41,266 bases of DNA, taken from positions 1 to 41,266 of the forward strand of contig NZ_FOMR01000012.1 in assembly GCF_900112705.1 (NCBI RefSeq), read 5' to 3'. Numbering within the stretch: the stretch's first letter is position 1; each line of letters starts with the position of its first letter. Below the pieces are notes generated by a model that ran no database searches, was not told where the DNA came from, and saw only the letters and a program-made list of their open reading frames with translations. Source of the stretch: Lentibacillus persicus. Its GTDB lineage: Bacteria; Bacillota; Bacilli; Bacillales; Amphibacillaceae. Positions 6,090-14,229 of this stretch are shown piece by piece. Made by a program: the position numbers and the translations under genes.

Positions 6090-7136
6090 ATGAATATCTT
6101 ACTGACATCGACAGCAAGAAGAATAGACTTTGTACAATTTTTTCAAGAAGCTCTGAAAGATGCAGGTATGGATGGAAAAGTAATTGTCGCAGACCCCGAG
6201 GGGAATGCGCCATCCCTTCAAGCGGGCGACGTAAACTATGTTATCCCGCATCAAACCGATTCCCGTTTCATCGATGCTATCTTCAATATTTGCAGGCAAC
6301 ATAAGGTGGATTGTCTTGTCCCCTTAAACGATTGGGAAGTGCCTAAACTATCTGCACATAAGGAAGAACTTACACAATTAGGCGTTTCCGTATTTGCGCC
6401 GGATCCCGAGATTATTGACAGAGTACGGGATAAGGGAAAGTACCGTGAATTGCTGAAAACTTTCGACGTTATGGCCCCCCGCTCATATATCAGACTGGAG
6501 GATGCTGAGAGGGCACTGGAAAACGAAGAGGTATCTTTTCCATTAATTGTAAAGCCACGAAATGGATCCGCATCAATTGGAATTGAATTCGTCAATACTG
6601 TGGAAGACATGAAGTTTGCTTACCAGCATGCCGCACGCACGATTGAAGATACACCGTTAAATGATGTTACAAATAAAAAACCGGAAGATAATGTCATTAT
6701 ACAGGAAGTGATTGAAGGCGAAAAGTTCAGTGTCGATATGTTCAATGACCTGGATGGAAATTTTCTTGCTTCCTTTATTCGAAAGCAATTGGATATGAGG
6801 GGCGGAGATGTTGATCGCTGTATTACCGTAAACACCCCTGAATTGGTAAGTATTGCGAAAAGGACCGGGGAAAACCTTGGGCATGCCGGCTATGTGAATG
6901 CCGACGTCTATTACGATGGCACGGATTATTATGTCATTGATATTAATCCGCGTTTCGGCGGAGGCTATGCGTTCACTCATCAGGCAGGAGCGGATATACC
7001 GGCCGCGATCATTGCACTGGCGGCTGGTGAAGAGATAAATGAAGATTGGCTGGAACAAGATTCAGATATAGAACTGGCCCGCCATGACATTGTTGTGCCG
7101 ATAGATGTACAAAAGGTCAGCGAAGAATTTAAGTAG
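6090..7136 (+). CDS. ATP-grasp ligase (CarB-like fold)
   Basis: A 348-residue ATP-grasp family protein, a class that joins a carboxylate to an amine or thiol through an acyl-phosphate. The N-terminal pre-ATP-grasp domain begins MNILLTSTARR. The central domain has the lysine-bearing FPLIVKPRNGSASIGI loop and the metal-binding end DINPRFGGGYAFTHQAG. ATG 6090 is chosen over ATG 6069/6072 because GAGGAG lies at 6073-6079. An M20 peptidase gene follows at a 24-nt gap, suggesting an operon for synthesis and hydrolysis, or maturation, of an amide-linked metabolite. The substrate is unknown. Confidence 0.8.
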   Translation: MNILLTSTARRIDFVQFFQEALKDAGMDGKVIVADPEGNAPSLQAGDVNYVIPHQTDSRFIDAIFNICRQHKVDCLVPLNDWEVPKLSAHKEELTQLGVSVFAPDPEIIDRVRDKGKYRELLKTFDVMAPRSYIRLEDAERALENEEVSFPLIVKPRNGSASIGIEFVNTVEDMKFAYQHAARTIEDTPLNDVTNKKPEDNVIIQEVIEGEKFSVDMFNDLDGNFLASFIRKQLDMRGGDVDRCITVNTPELVSIAKRTGENLGHAGYVNADVYYDGTDYYVIDINPRFGGGYAFTHQAGADIPAAIIALAAGEEINEDWLEQDSDIELARHDIVVPIDVQKVSEEFK

Positions 7137-7160
7137 GAACAGATGGATAGGAGGGTTAAC

Positions 7161-8237
7161 ATGGGTGATCCAATCCCATTACTGGAAAAACTGATTGAAA
7201 TAGATAGTTCCACCAAAGAAGGAGCGAACGAAGCAATCGATTTTTGTGGAGAATGGCTGGAAAACCGGGGTCTTACCGTTAAAAGAATCGAGAATAACGG
7301 GTTCCACATGTTAGTTTGTGAGATTGGCCAAGGTGATAACACAATCGTTTTAAATGGTCATATAGATGTTGTCGAAGGAGAGGAAGAGCAGTTCGAACCA
7401 TATATTAACGAAGGAAAAATGTATGGCCGTGGCTCTGTTGATATGAAAGCAGGCGTAGCATCAATGATGGAGACCGTTGCACAGCTGAAAGACAGAGATA
7501 TAACATCGAAGGTCATGTTGCAAATCGTACCTGATGAAGAAGTTGGCGGCATTAACGGGACAAAGTATTTAACAGATAATGGTTATGTTGGCGAATTTAT
7601 CATATGTGGTGAACCGACAAGCATGGGAATTGCCATTCAATCGAAGGGCGTATTGCAGCTTGATTTCACCATCCGTGGAGAGCCTGCACATGGAAGCCGC
7701 CCATGGGAAGGCGATAACGCCATTACGAAGGCATATAACCTTTTTGAGGATATTCTCAAGCTTCCTTTTGCAACAGAGACTGCCGAACCTATGTATGGAA
7801 AACCATCCATTAATTTCGCTAAAATAAAAGGTGGAACGGTTTATAATAAGGTACCGGCCGCATGTGAGATGTCACTTGATATCAGGTATTTACCGGAACA
7901 ATCACCTGACGAGATATTTAAACAGATCCAAGCGATAATCGAAGGAAACGTAACAATCCATATGCACAACCCCCCGGTCAAAACAGAAGAAGATAACCCA
8001 TATGTACAAGCTCTGAAAACGTCAGTAACAAATCAAACCGACCTTGAAAAGGTGGCGATTTTTGGCCAGCACGGATCAAGTGACGGCCAGTTCTTTACTA
8101 AATATGGAGGCGCCGCCGTTGAATTTGGACCTGTGGGACACGACTGGCATGGCGAAAAAGAACTCGTTTACGTAGATTCTGTCAGAGAATACCAAAAAGT
8201 ATTAAAAGAATTCTTATTAAACGGCAGCCATGGCTAA
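7161..8237 (+). CDS. M20-family metallopeptidase/deacylase (ArgE/DapE type)
   Basis: A 358-residue two-zinc amidohydrolase of the ArgE/DapE/CPG2 family. Visible metal and catalytic motifs are NGHIDVV, GRGSVDMKAG, PDEEVGG with the catalytic glutamate, GEPT, and the C-terminal FGPVGHDWHGEKE histidine. A dimerisation (lid) domain occupies roughly residues 165-280. ATG 7161 is chosen because TAGGAGGG lies at 7148-7155; an in-frame ATG at 7143 has no site. It shares an operon with the ATP-grasp ligase and ends before a terminator at 8271-8309. Genuine acetylornithine deacetylase activity is possible, but the partner gene argues for a specific amide substrate. Confidence 0.85.
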   Translation: MGDPIPLLEKLIEIDSSTKEGANEAIDFCGEWLENRGLTVKRIENNGFHMLVCEIGQGDNTIVLNGHIDVVEGEEEQFEPYINEGKMYGRGSVDMKAGVASMMETVAQLKDRDITSKVMLQIVPDEEVGGINGTKYLTDNGYVGEFIICGEPTSMGIAIQSKGVLQLDFTIRGEPAHGSRPWEGDNAITKAYNLFEDILKLPFATETAEPMYGKPSINFAKIKGGTVYNKVPAACEMSLDIRYLPEQSPDEIFKQIQAIIEGNVTIHMHNPPVKTEEDNPYVQALKTSVTNQTDLEKVAIFGQHGSSDGQFFTKYGGAAVEFGPVGHDWHGEKELVYVDSVREYQKVLKEFLLNGSHG

Positions 8238-8270
8238 AATTATTTTGTTCAAAAGAATTTACGAAAAGGG

Positions 8271-8309
8271 AGTATGATGTGTATGGTGAAGCACACATAC
8301 TTCTTTTTA
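8271..8309 (+). terminator. Terminator after the M20 gene
   Basis: AGTATG plus TGTG (8271-8281, one bulged A) pair with CACACATACT (8292-8301), then TTCTTTTT. Confidence 0.7.
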
Positions 8310-8338
8310 TATGTGTTTTTCAAAACACGCTTAATCAA

Positions 8339-8368
8339 TTGATAAAATATGTTTAATCATGGTATAAG
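8339..8368 (+). promoter_or_regulatory. Promoter of the dihydrouridine synthase gene
   Basis: TTGATA at 8339-8344 and TATAAG at 8363-8368 with an 18-bp spacer: a sigma-A-type promoter 43 nt before the start codon. Confidence 0.55.
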
Positions 8369-8410
8369 TGTAAAGGTAGATTTCTATTTGCATAATGAGA
8401 GGGTTTGACT

Positions 8411-9367
8411 ATGGAAGCTAATTTTTGGCGTCATTTACCTCGTCCGTTTTTTGTCCTGGCTCCGATGGAAGATGTAACGGACGTTGTATTTCGCCATGTC
8501 ATAAGTGAAGCAGCAAGACCTGATGTGTTTTTTACCGAGTTTACGAACTCTGAAAGTTATTGTCATCCGGAAGGCCGTCAAAGTGTGCGCGGACGGCTGA
8601 CATTTACTGAAGATGAGCAGCCGATGGTGGCACATATATGGGGAGATAAACCCGAATACTTCAGACAAATGAGTATTGGCATGGCTGAACAGGGATTCAA
8701 AGGTCTGGATATTAATATGGGCTGTCCCGTGCCGAATGTAGCAACCAAAGGGAAGGGCTGCGGTCTTATCCGCCGGCCAGATGTGGCAGCTGAATTAATT
8801 CAGGCAGCTAAAGCAGGCGGATTGCCCGTCAGTGTGAAAACAAGACTGGGTTATACGTATGTTGATGAATGGCGTGACTGGCTGACCCACTTATTGAAAC
8901 AAGACATCGTTAACCTTTCCATTCATTTGCGTACAAAAAAAGAAATGAGTAAAGTGGATGCGCATTGGGAGCTCATCCCGGAAATTAAGAAACTCCGTGA
9001 TGAAGTGGCACCGGGTACATTGTTGACGATTAACGGCGACATTCCTGATCGCAGTGCCGGTCTCGAACTCGTGCATCAATACGGTGTTGACGGGGTTATG
9101 ATCGGACGGGGAGTATTTAAAAATCCGTTTGCGTTTGAACAGGAACCGAGAGAGCACAGCAGCCAGGAATTACTTAATCTTTTGAGGTTGCACCTTGATC
9201 TTTTTGATAAATATTCAACCGAATTGGAGCCGCGCCAATTTAAACCGCTCCGCCGTTTTTTTAAGATATATGTCCGCGGCTTTCGAGGCGCGAGTGAACT
9301 AAGAAATCAATTAATGATGACAGAATCAACAAACGAGGTCCGAACACTGCTCGATCAATTTGGATGA
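8411..9367 (+). CDS. tRNA-dihydrouridine synthase
   Basis: FMN-dependent reductase that converts uridine to dihydrouridine in tRNA. The 318-residue protein starts with the TIM-barrel signature [10 protein letters not shown]. It carries MGCPVPNV with the catalytic cysteine C105, the SVKTRLGY strand, INGDI, and the phosphate-binding [12 protein letters not shown], followed by a helical C-terminal domain. The post-cysteine loop reads KGKGCG rather than the more common KxGAG/AAL form. ATG 8411 follows GAGAGGG at 8397-8403. It stands alone between a promoter and a strong terminator. Which uridine positions are modified cannot be told. Confidence 0.92.
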   Translation: MEANFWRHLPRPFFVLAPMEDVTDVVFRHVISEAARPDVFFTEFTNSESYCHPEGRQSVRGRLTFTEDEQPMVAHIWGDKPEYFRQMSIGMAEQGFKGLDINMGCPVPNVATKGKGCGLIRRPDVAAELIQAAKAGGLPVSVKTRLGYTYVDEWRDWLTHLLKQDIVNLSIHLRTKKEMSKVDAHWELIPEIKKLRDEVAPGTLLTINGDIPDRSAGLELVHQYGVDGVMIGRGVFKNPFAFEQEPREHSSQELLNLLRLHLDLFDKYSTELEPRQFKPLRRFFKIYVRGFRGASELRNQLMMTESTNEVRTLLDQFG

Positions 9368-9387
9368 ATAAACTGGTTATTATGAAC

Positions 9388-9434
9388 GGACAGGTGATGA
9401 CCCCCCGTGGGGTATGGACCTGTCCATATTTTTT
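9388..9434 (+). terminator. Terminator after the dihydrouridine synthase gene
   Basis: GGACAGGT (9388-9395) pairs with ACCTGTCC (9418-9425), with an inner CCCC/GGGG stem, followed by a T-rich run to 9434. Confidence 0.8.
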
Positions 9435-9438
9435 AATG

Positions 9439-9467
9439 TTGACAGAAAATATGTCAGCATTTATTAT
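9439..9467 (+). promoter_or_regulatory. Promoter with overlapping palindrome, YeeE-type gene
   Basis: TTGACA (9439-9444), 17-bp spacer, TATTAT (9462-9467). A palindrome TGACA-N7-TGTCA (9440-9456) overlaps the -35 box and spacer and could be a repressor operator. The regulator is unknown. Confidence 0.55.
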
Positions 9468-9511
9468 TATGGTTAAATCCTTACAAAATTTATAGGAAAA
9501 GAGAGGTTTAT

Positions 9512-10771
9512 ATGGCTGAAGCAACAAACGTACAACCGATAAATGATGTAAAAGATCCTGTGCAACAGAAAAGCACGGATTTAAATAAACCGCAAACGCC
9601 GCTGATTGTGGGAGGTCTTACCGTCGGAGCGATCTTAATGGTCTATTTGATGGCCACACAGAATAGCATGCAGCCGCTGCTGCTCGTCATTGGTTTATTG
9701 TTGGGATATACGTTATTCCATGCCCGATTTGGGTTCACTTCGGCATTTCGCAGGCTGGCGTCGGTCGGAAACGGCAAGGCGCTAAGGTCACACATGTTAA
9801 TGCTCGCAGTCGCTGTTACTTTATTTGCACCGATTTTGGCATTCGGCACGTCATTTTTCGGTGAGAGTGTTTCCGGGTATGTCTCACCTGTTGGTGTAAG
9901 TCTTTTAGTCGGCGCCTTTATGTTTGGTGTCGGGATGCAGCTTGGCGGCGGGTGCGCGTCTGGCACACTTTATGCAGTCGGCGGAGGGCGCTCTGTCATG
10001 TTTATCACGCTATTATTTTTTATTGTCGGCGCAACGATTGGAGCCCATCACTTACCGTTCTGGACAGAAGATCTTCCGGCTTTTGAACCGGTATCGCTCG
10101 CAACCTCAACCGGGTTCGGCTATGGTGGTGCCTGGCTGTTATCCCTCGTATTGTTTGGCGTGATTGCCTGGATTACGCTTGTGGTGGAAAAGAAGAAACG
10201 GCCGCCGAGAATGGCGCCAAAACCGTCAGCTGCGGGCTGGAAACGACTATTGCGCGGTTCCTGGCCATTATTTGCTGCAGCGATTGTGCTGGCAGTTCTT
10301 AATGCATTGACGTTAATGACCCGAGGCACGCCGTGGGGAATAACATCGGCATTTGCCCTGTGGGGGTCCAAAGTGGCGCAGTTCTTTGGCGTTGATGTCG
10401 CAAGCTGGGGGTATTGGCAAGGGGCAAATGCAGCTGCATTGGAATCTTCCATTTTTGCTGATTCGACGACTGTTCTTAACCTGGGCGTTATTCTTGGTGC
10501 CTTTCTCGCATCAGCAGCCGGCGGATTATTCAAATTCAGCAAAATAACCGGCAAAAATGCAACAGCTTCCGTTATTGGCGGGTTGCTGATGGGTTACGGT
10601 GCACGCCTGGCGTTCGGATGTAATATCGGTGCGTACTTCGGCGGCATCGCCTCATTCAGTTTGCACGGCTATATTTGGGGTGTTATGGCCCTAGCCGGGA
10701 CGTTTATTGCGCTATATCTCAGACCGAAATTTGGCTTATCGGTCCCAAAACCAAAAGATTCATTTTGCTAG
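9512..10771 (+). CDS. YeeE/YedE-family sulfur-compound transporter
   Basis: A 419-residue polytopic membrane protein of the YeeE/YedE family, whose studied members (TsuA) carry thiosulfate through a path of conserved cysteines. Two repeats are visible. The first carries GGGCASGTLYAVGGG (about residues 147-161) and the second AFGCNIGAYFGGI (about 368-380), the two cysteine motifs of the family. A polar N-terminal tail of about 30 residues precedes the first membrane segment. ATG 9512 follows AGAGAGG. No TsuB/TusA-like sulfurtransferase gene is adjacent, so the exact substrate is uncertain. It is closed by the terminator at 10807-10839. Confidence 0.85.
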   Translation: MAEATNVQPINDVKDPVQQKSTDLNKPQTPLIVGGLTVGAILMVYLMATQNSMQPLLLVIGLLLGYTLFHARFGFTSAFRRLASVGNGKALRSHMLMLAVAVTLFAPILAFGTSFFGESVSGYVSPVGVSLLVGAFMFGVGMQLGGGCASGTLYAVGGGRSVMFITLLFFIVGATIGAHHLPFWTEDLPAFEPVSLATSTGFGYGGAWLLSLVLFGVIAWITLVVEKKKRPPRMAPKPSAAGWKRLLRGSWPLFAAAIVLAVLNALTLMTRGTPWGITSAFALWGSKVAQFFGVDVASWGYWQGANAAALESSIFADSTTVLNLGVILGAFLASAAGGLFKFSKITGKNATASVIGGLLMGYGARLAFGCNIGAYFGGIASFSLHGYIWGVMALAGTFIALYLRPKFGLSVPKPKDSFC

Positions 10772-10806
10772 ACCGATTCGGCAGCAAATTGCTGCCCCTC
10801 ATATTA

Positions 10807-10839
10807 AGACTGGTTCTCATTCGGAACCGGTCTTTTTTT
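10807..10839 (+). terminator. Terminator after the YeeE-type gene
   Basis: AGACTGGTTC (10807-10816) pairs with GGAACCGGTCT (10823-10832) allowing one G-U pair, followed by seven T. Confidence 0.8.
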
Positions 10840-10879
10840 ATGGTTTTAAACCACCGCTTGGGAATAACTGAAATGACGT

Positions 10880-10908
10880 TTGACAACATAGATAATGCAA
10901 TGTATAAT
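10880..10908 (+). promoter_or_regulatory. Perfect consensus sigma-A promoter
   Basis: TTGACA (10880-10885), 17-bp spacer, TATAAT (10903-10908): a full consensus promoter for the GbsR-type operon, which implies that it must be held down by a repressor. Confidence 0.85.
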
Positions 10909-10918
10909 TTGGTTAAAT

Positions 10919-10938
10919 TGTTCAAAACAAATTGAACA
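10919..10938 (+). promoter_or_regulatory. Inverted-repeat operator next to the start point
   Basis: TGTTCAA (10919-10925), 6 nt, TTGAACA (10932-10938): a perfect 7-bp inverted repeat just downstream of the predicted start of transcription. It is well placed for autorepression by the GbsR-type protein, by blocking initiation or elongation. Confidence 0.65.
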
Positions 10939-10981
10939 TATTATACAGATTGATAATACTGAGCTTAGGTTGGTGATTGTA

Positions 10982-11542
10982 ATGGCCAGTAATGATTTTC
11001 AAAAAATTGAAGAGTCGCGGGATATTCTCATTAGTGCAATTGCCCAGACGATGGTAATTTATGGCGTCACACCGTCCGTCGGCAGGATTTATGGTGTGCT
11101 TTACTTTGCAGATAAACCGCTCAACCTTGACGAGATCAAGGACCAGGTAGCAATGAGCAAGGGGAGTGTCAGCACCGGACTGAGAGACCTTCTTGATACA
11201 GAAATGGTTATTAAAGTCTGGAAAAAAGGGGATCGGAAAGACCACTACATTGCTGAAAAAGACTTCTTTAAAAACTTTTTTGCTTTTTTTACGAAGATGC
11301 TCAGACAAGAAAGAAATATAACATTGCGTGCTAATGAACAAGTCGAAGGCACGCTGAAGGATATTGCGGAAAATAGTGAATCTGAAGAAGCAAGAGAGAT
11401 GGCCAAAGGGGACCTGGAGGATATCAAAAACACGATGACTTATTTCGACTGGACGCTTCGGCTGGCCAATGCTATGGAGTCACGTGAAATATTTGATTAT
11501 TTTCCGAAATATGAAGGGGGTGACAACAATGAACAAGAGTAA
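10982..11542 (+). CDS. GbsR/OpcR-type transcriptional repressor
   Basis: A 186-residue MarR-like regulator of the GbsR family, which in Bacillus represses choline and betaine uptake and synthesis genes. The winged helix spans about residues 20-90 (GVTPSVGRIYGVLYFADKPLNLDEI, then VAMSKGSVSTGLRDL as recognition helix, then KGDRKDHYIAE as wing). A helical dimerisation region follows. ATG 10982 has only a weak ribosome site (GGTGAT), so expression may be deliberately low despite the consensus promoter. The perfect inverted repeat at 10919-10938 is the likely operator. The next gene overlaps its end by 14 nt, so translation is coupled. Confidence 0.88.
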   Translation: MASNDFQKIEESRDILISAIAQTMVIYGVTPSVGRIYGVLYFADKPLNLDEIKDQVAMSKGSVSTGLRDLLDTEMVIKVWKKGDRKDHYIAEKDFFKNFFAFFTKMLRQERNITLRANEQVEGTLKDIAENSESEEAREMAKGDLEDIKNTMTYFDWTLRLANAMESREIFDYFPKYEGGDNNEQE

Positions 11543-12188
11543 CACAGCACTTGTTTTAATCGATATGCAGAAAGAAAGTGAATTTGGTATCGAGAATGTT
11601 GATTCAGTCGTCAAAAATACAGAACAGTTAATCGCTGCGTGCCGAAAAATCGGCATTCCGATTATCTATACGCGGCATATTAACCGCGAAGATACAATTG
11701 GCTTATCAAACAAGGAACCATTAAATGATAAGGGCACACCGGTATTTTACGATAATGGAACCGAGGCGGTAGAAATCTTTGATCAGATTAAGCCTGAAGA
11801 CGGGGACATTGTTATTGATAAGTACCGCTGGAGCGGTTTCTATGAGACAAGTTTAGATTTGATGCTCAGCAATATGGGGGTGGAGCACTTGATCATGGGC
11901 GGCTTTGTCACGGACGGCTGTCTGATGACATCTGTATACGATGCTTACTTCCGTGATTATCAAGTGAATCTCGTTAAAGATATGTGTGGCGCCACCAATG
12001 AAGGCGCACATACGGCCTCAATTATGATAATGGCCAATTGGGTCTACGACTTAGCGATTTTTGACACATCGGAAATGATTAAAAAACTAAATGGTGAATC
12101 GTACAAAAGCTGGGAATCAACATATCCCGATCAATTGCAGTTCACCCCGGAAAATATGCGCGAAACGTTTAATAGGCTAAACAAATAA
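11529..12188 (+). CDS. Isochorismatase-family cysteine hydrolase
   Basis: A 219-residue cysteine hydrolase of the isochorismatase/nicotinamidase/N-carbamoylsarcosine-amidase superfamily. The triad is visible: D12 in LIDMQ, K98 in DKYRWSGF and C131 in VTDGCLMTS, the cysteine being the nucleophile. ATG 11529 overlaps the regulator stop by 14 nt and has AAGGGGGTG just upstream. A GbsR-type repressor precedes it and a betaine-type binding protein follows. This suggests an amide or ester of a methylated-amine osmolyte or related compound as substrate. That is inference, and family members are too varied to name a substrate. Confidence 0.85.
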   Translation: MNKSNTALVLIDMQKESEFGIENVDSVVKNTEQLIAACRKIGIPIIYTRHINREDTIGLSNKEPLNDKGTPVFYDNGTEAVEIFDQIKPEDGDIVIDKYRWSGFYETSLDLMLSNMGVEHLIMGGFVTDGCLMTSVYDAYFRDYQVNLVKDMCGATNEGAHTASIMIMANWVYDLAIFDTSEMIKKLNGESYKSWESTYPDQLQFTPENMRETFNRLNK

Positions 12189-12217
12189 ATTTAACATCCT
12201 AAGAGGAGGACGAATGC

Positions 12218-13192
12218 GTGTTAAAAAGAATTAAATTTTTAGGTACAACAGCCTTGATACTAATGCTCATGGTACTTGCAGCATGTGGAAGCGGCAATGA
12301 CGAAAGCAGCGAAAACGACGGTGCCAACAGTGAAGAAGAAACGTCGAGTGAAGAATCGAGCGAAGGGTCAAACGGTGATGCTGTCAGTGAGATCGGTCAG
12401 GAAGAATTAACGATTCCTTACGTAGCGTGGTCATCAGCAGTAGCCAGCAACCATGTTATGGAGGTTGTATTGGAAGAAGCCGGTTATGACGTGACGTTAA
12501 AACAAGTGAACTCCGGCGCGATGTATACGAGCGTTTCTGATGGTTCGGCGGATGCAACGGTTAGCGTATGGCTGCCACATACGGATGCCAGTTACTGGGA
12601 AGAATATAAAGAAGACTTGGTGCATCTGGGGCCGAATCTGGAAGGAGCACCGCTTGGCTTGGTCGTTCCTGAATATATGGACGTTGAATCGATTGAAGAC
12701 TTGAAAGAAAACACAAATTCAGTCGGTGATCAAACAGACTATACGATTACAGGAATCGAGCCCGGTGCGGGTCAGATGAAACTGACAGAAGAAGAAGTTA
12801 TGCCTGAATACGGGCTTGATGACTGGACACTTCAAGCGAGCTCTTCAGCCGCTATGTCAGCTTCATTGGGCGACGCAATTGAGAAAGAAGAACCGATTGT
12901 AGTGACGCTATGGTCTCCGCATTGGACTTTCTCGGAATATGATTTGAAATATCTTGAAGATCCGAAAAATATTTATGGCGACCCTGATAATATCAATACA
13001 ATTGTCCGGACGCAGCTGGAAGAAGATGCACCGAAAGCCCATAAAATCCTTGACCAGTTCAAATGGTCAAAAGAGCAAATCGGTGAAGTAATGGTAAAAA
13101 TTAATGACGGCATGGAACCGGCACAAGCTGCCGAAGAATGGGTCAGCAACAACCAGGATACCGTCAGTGAATGGACAAAAGGAACAGAATAA
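12218..13192 (+). CDS. Glycine-betaine-type ABC substrate-binding lipoprotein
   Basis: A 324-residue lipoprotein: signal peptide with lipobox LAAC (C23), then a linker of about 35 residues rich in E, S, D and N, then an OpuAC-type type-II binding fold. Aromatic residues that could build a quaternary-ammonium cage sit in VAWSSAVASNH, VSVWLPHTDASYW and TLWSPHWTF. GTG 12218 is chosen because AGGAGG lies at 12203-12208. An out-of-frame ATG at 12214 would give only a six-codon peptide. No ATPase or permease gene is nearby, so it is an orphan binding protein or serves a transporter elsewhere. The acidic linker fits a salt-tolerant host. Confidence 0.9.
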   Translation: MLKRIKFLGTTALILMLMVLAACGSGNDESSENDGANSEEETSSEESSEGSNGDAVSEIGQEELTIPYVAWSSAVASNHVMEVVLEEAGYDVTLKQVNSGAMYTSVSDGSADATVSVWLPHTDASYWEEYKEDLVHLGPNLEGAPLGLVVPEYMDVESIEDLKENTNSVGDQTDYTITGIEPGAGQMKLTEEEVMPEYGLDDWTLQASSSAAMSASLGDAIEKEEPIVVTLWSPHWTFSEYDLKYLEDPKNIYGDPDNINTIVRTQLEEDAPKAHKILDQFKWSKEQIGEVMVKINDGMEPAQAAEEWVSNNQDTVSEWTKGTE

Positions 13193-13206
13193 GTAAATAT
13201 TTAAAG

Positions 13207-13242
13207 AAGCAGGAACCACGTTGCGGTGGTTTCTGCTTTTTT
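13207..13242 (+). terminator. Terminator after the binding-protein gene
   Basis: AAGCAGGAACCAC (13207-13219) pairs with GTGGTTTCTGCTT (13226-13238) with one mismatch, followed by a T run. It closes the three-gene GbsR-type operon. Confidence 0.85.
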
Positions 13243-13309
13243 ATGTAAACATCAACTTGGCTATGATATCTGCTATAATAATATGAGTTATAATAGAAGG
13301 GGAATACAT

Positions 13310-14062
13310 ATGAAAAAACCAACATTTCAAAACATCGAAACAATCGGGCACGTTATTGAAGCGAATGCACTGTACAGACACTATCATTACCCCGAAATGC
13401 TGATCAGGTATGACAGTAATTTTATTGATTTCAAACAAATGCCTTCTTTGGAAGAGTTTAAGCAGACAGAAGCATTGTTGCAACAATTTCACAAACAACA
13501 TAACCAAACGCATTTAAAGTTTGAATTTCCGGAAAATGAAAAACCAGGCCCAGGGCTGGTAAAATTTCTCGACGACAATGGTTATGATGTCGGGTTCACG
13601 GAATTATATGCCATCAGGCCGGAGGATTTTCCGGCACTCACAAATAATCCGGACATCCAAGTTAAAGAAGTAACAGGAGATAATTTAGATGATTATATCC
13701 GGCTACAGTATGAAAATGATAAGCAGAATGGCGAGATATTTGCTAATGAAAAGATCAATCTGAATAAAAAGCAGTTTGATGATGATGACAATATGAAAGT
13801 GATTGCCTATTGTCAGCGGCAACCGGCCGGCACGATGAATGTAATTCTCTCAGATGACTTCGTGGAAATCGATGATCTGGCAGTAAGCGAATCGCTGCAG
13901 CGAAAAGGAATCGGCGGGCGATTGCAGCAATTTGTCATGAGTAAATTTTACGACCGAATGATAATTTTGGTGGCAGACGGAGAGGACACGCCCAGGGAAA
14001 TGTACCAGCGGCAAAACTACCAGTATTTAGGTTTTAAATACGAGGCGTTAAGAATCGACTAG
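13310..14062 (+). CDS. GNAT-family acetyltransferase
   Basis: A 250-residue protein whose C-terminal half is a GNAT domain. The acetyl-CoA-binding motif VSESLQRKGIGGRLQ lies near residues 194-208, preceded by the FVEIDDLAV strand and followed by RQNYQYLGFKYE. The N-terminal 110 residues form a separate, poorly conserved region that could be a degenerate GNAT-like domain. ATG 13310 follows AAGGGG at 13298-13302; TATAAT boxes occur at 13274-13279 and nearby. It seems to be transcribed alone. Substrate unknown. Confidence 0.8.
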   Translation: MKKPTFQNIETIGHVIEANALYRHYHYPEMLIRYDSNFIDFKQMPSLEEFKQTEALLQQFHKQHNQTHLKFEFPENEKPGPGLVKFLDDNGYDVGFTELYAIRPEDFPALTNNPDIQVKEVTGDNLDDYIRLQYENDKQNGEIFANEKINLNKKQFDDDDNMKVIAYCQRQPAGTMNVILSDDFVEIDDLAVSESLQRKGIGGRLQQFVMSKFYDRMIILVADGEDTPREMYQRQNYQYLGFKYEALRID

Positions 14063-14229
14063 GGTGACAATTGTGTGAAGGCAGGCATAAACAGTCGAAA
14101 AATGCTATAATAATAACAGATATGTCTCGGAAAAAAAGCTGAGACAAGCTGATTTTGCACATACAAAAAAAGGACACGTTTTGGTATAACGGATCCTTGT
14201 TTTTGGTTGTCTTTGAAAGGATGAATTGG

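Noticed and set aside
10120-10554. 144-codon minus-strand frame inside the YeeE-type gene
   Set aside because: Shadow of a GC-rich membrane-protein gene; proline/alanine-rich product with no start signal.
12214-12234. Six-codon ATG frame overlapping the start of the binding-protein gene as a leader peptide
   Set aside because: It shares the ribosome site with the GTG start and is most simply a chance ATG; no attenuator follows.
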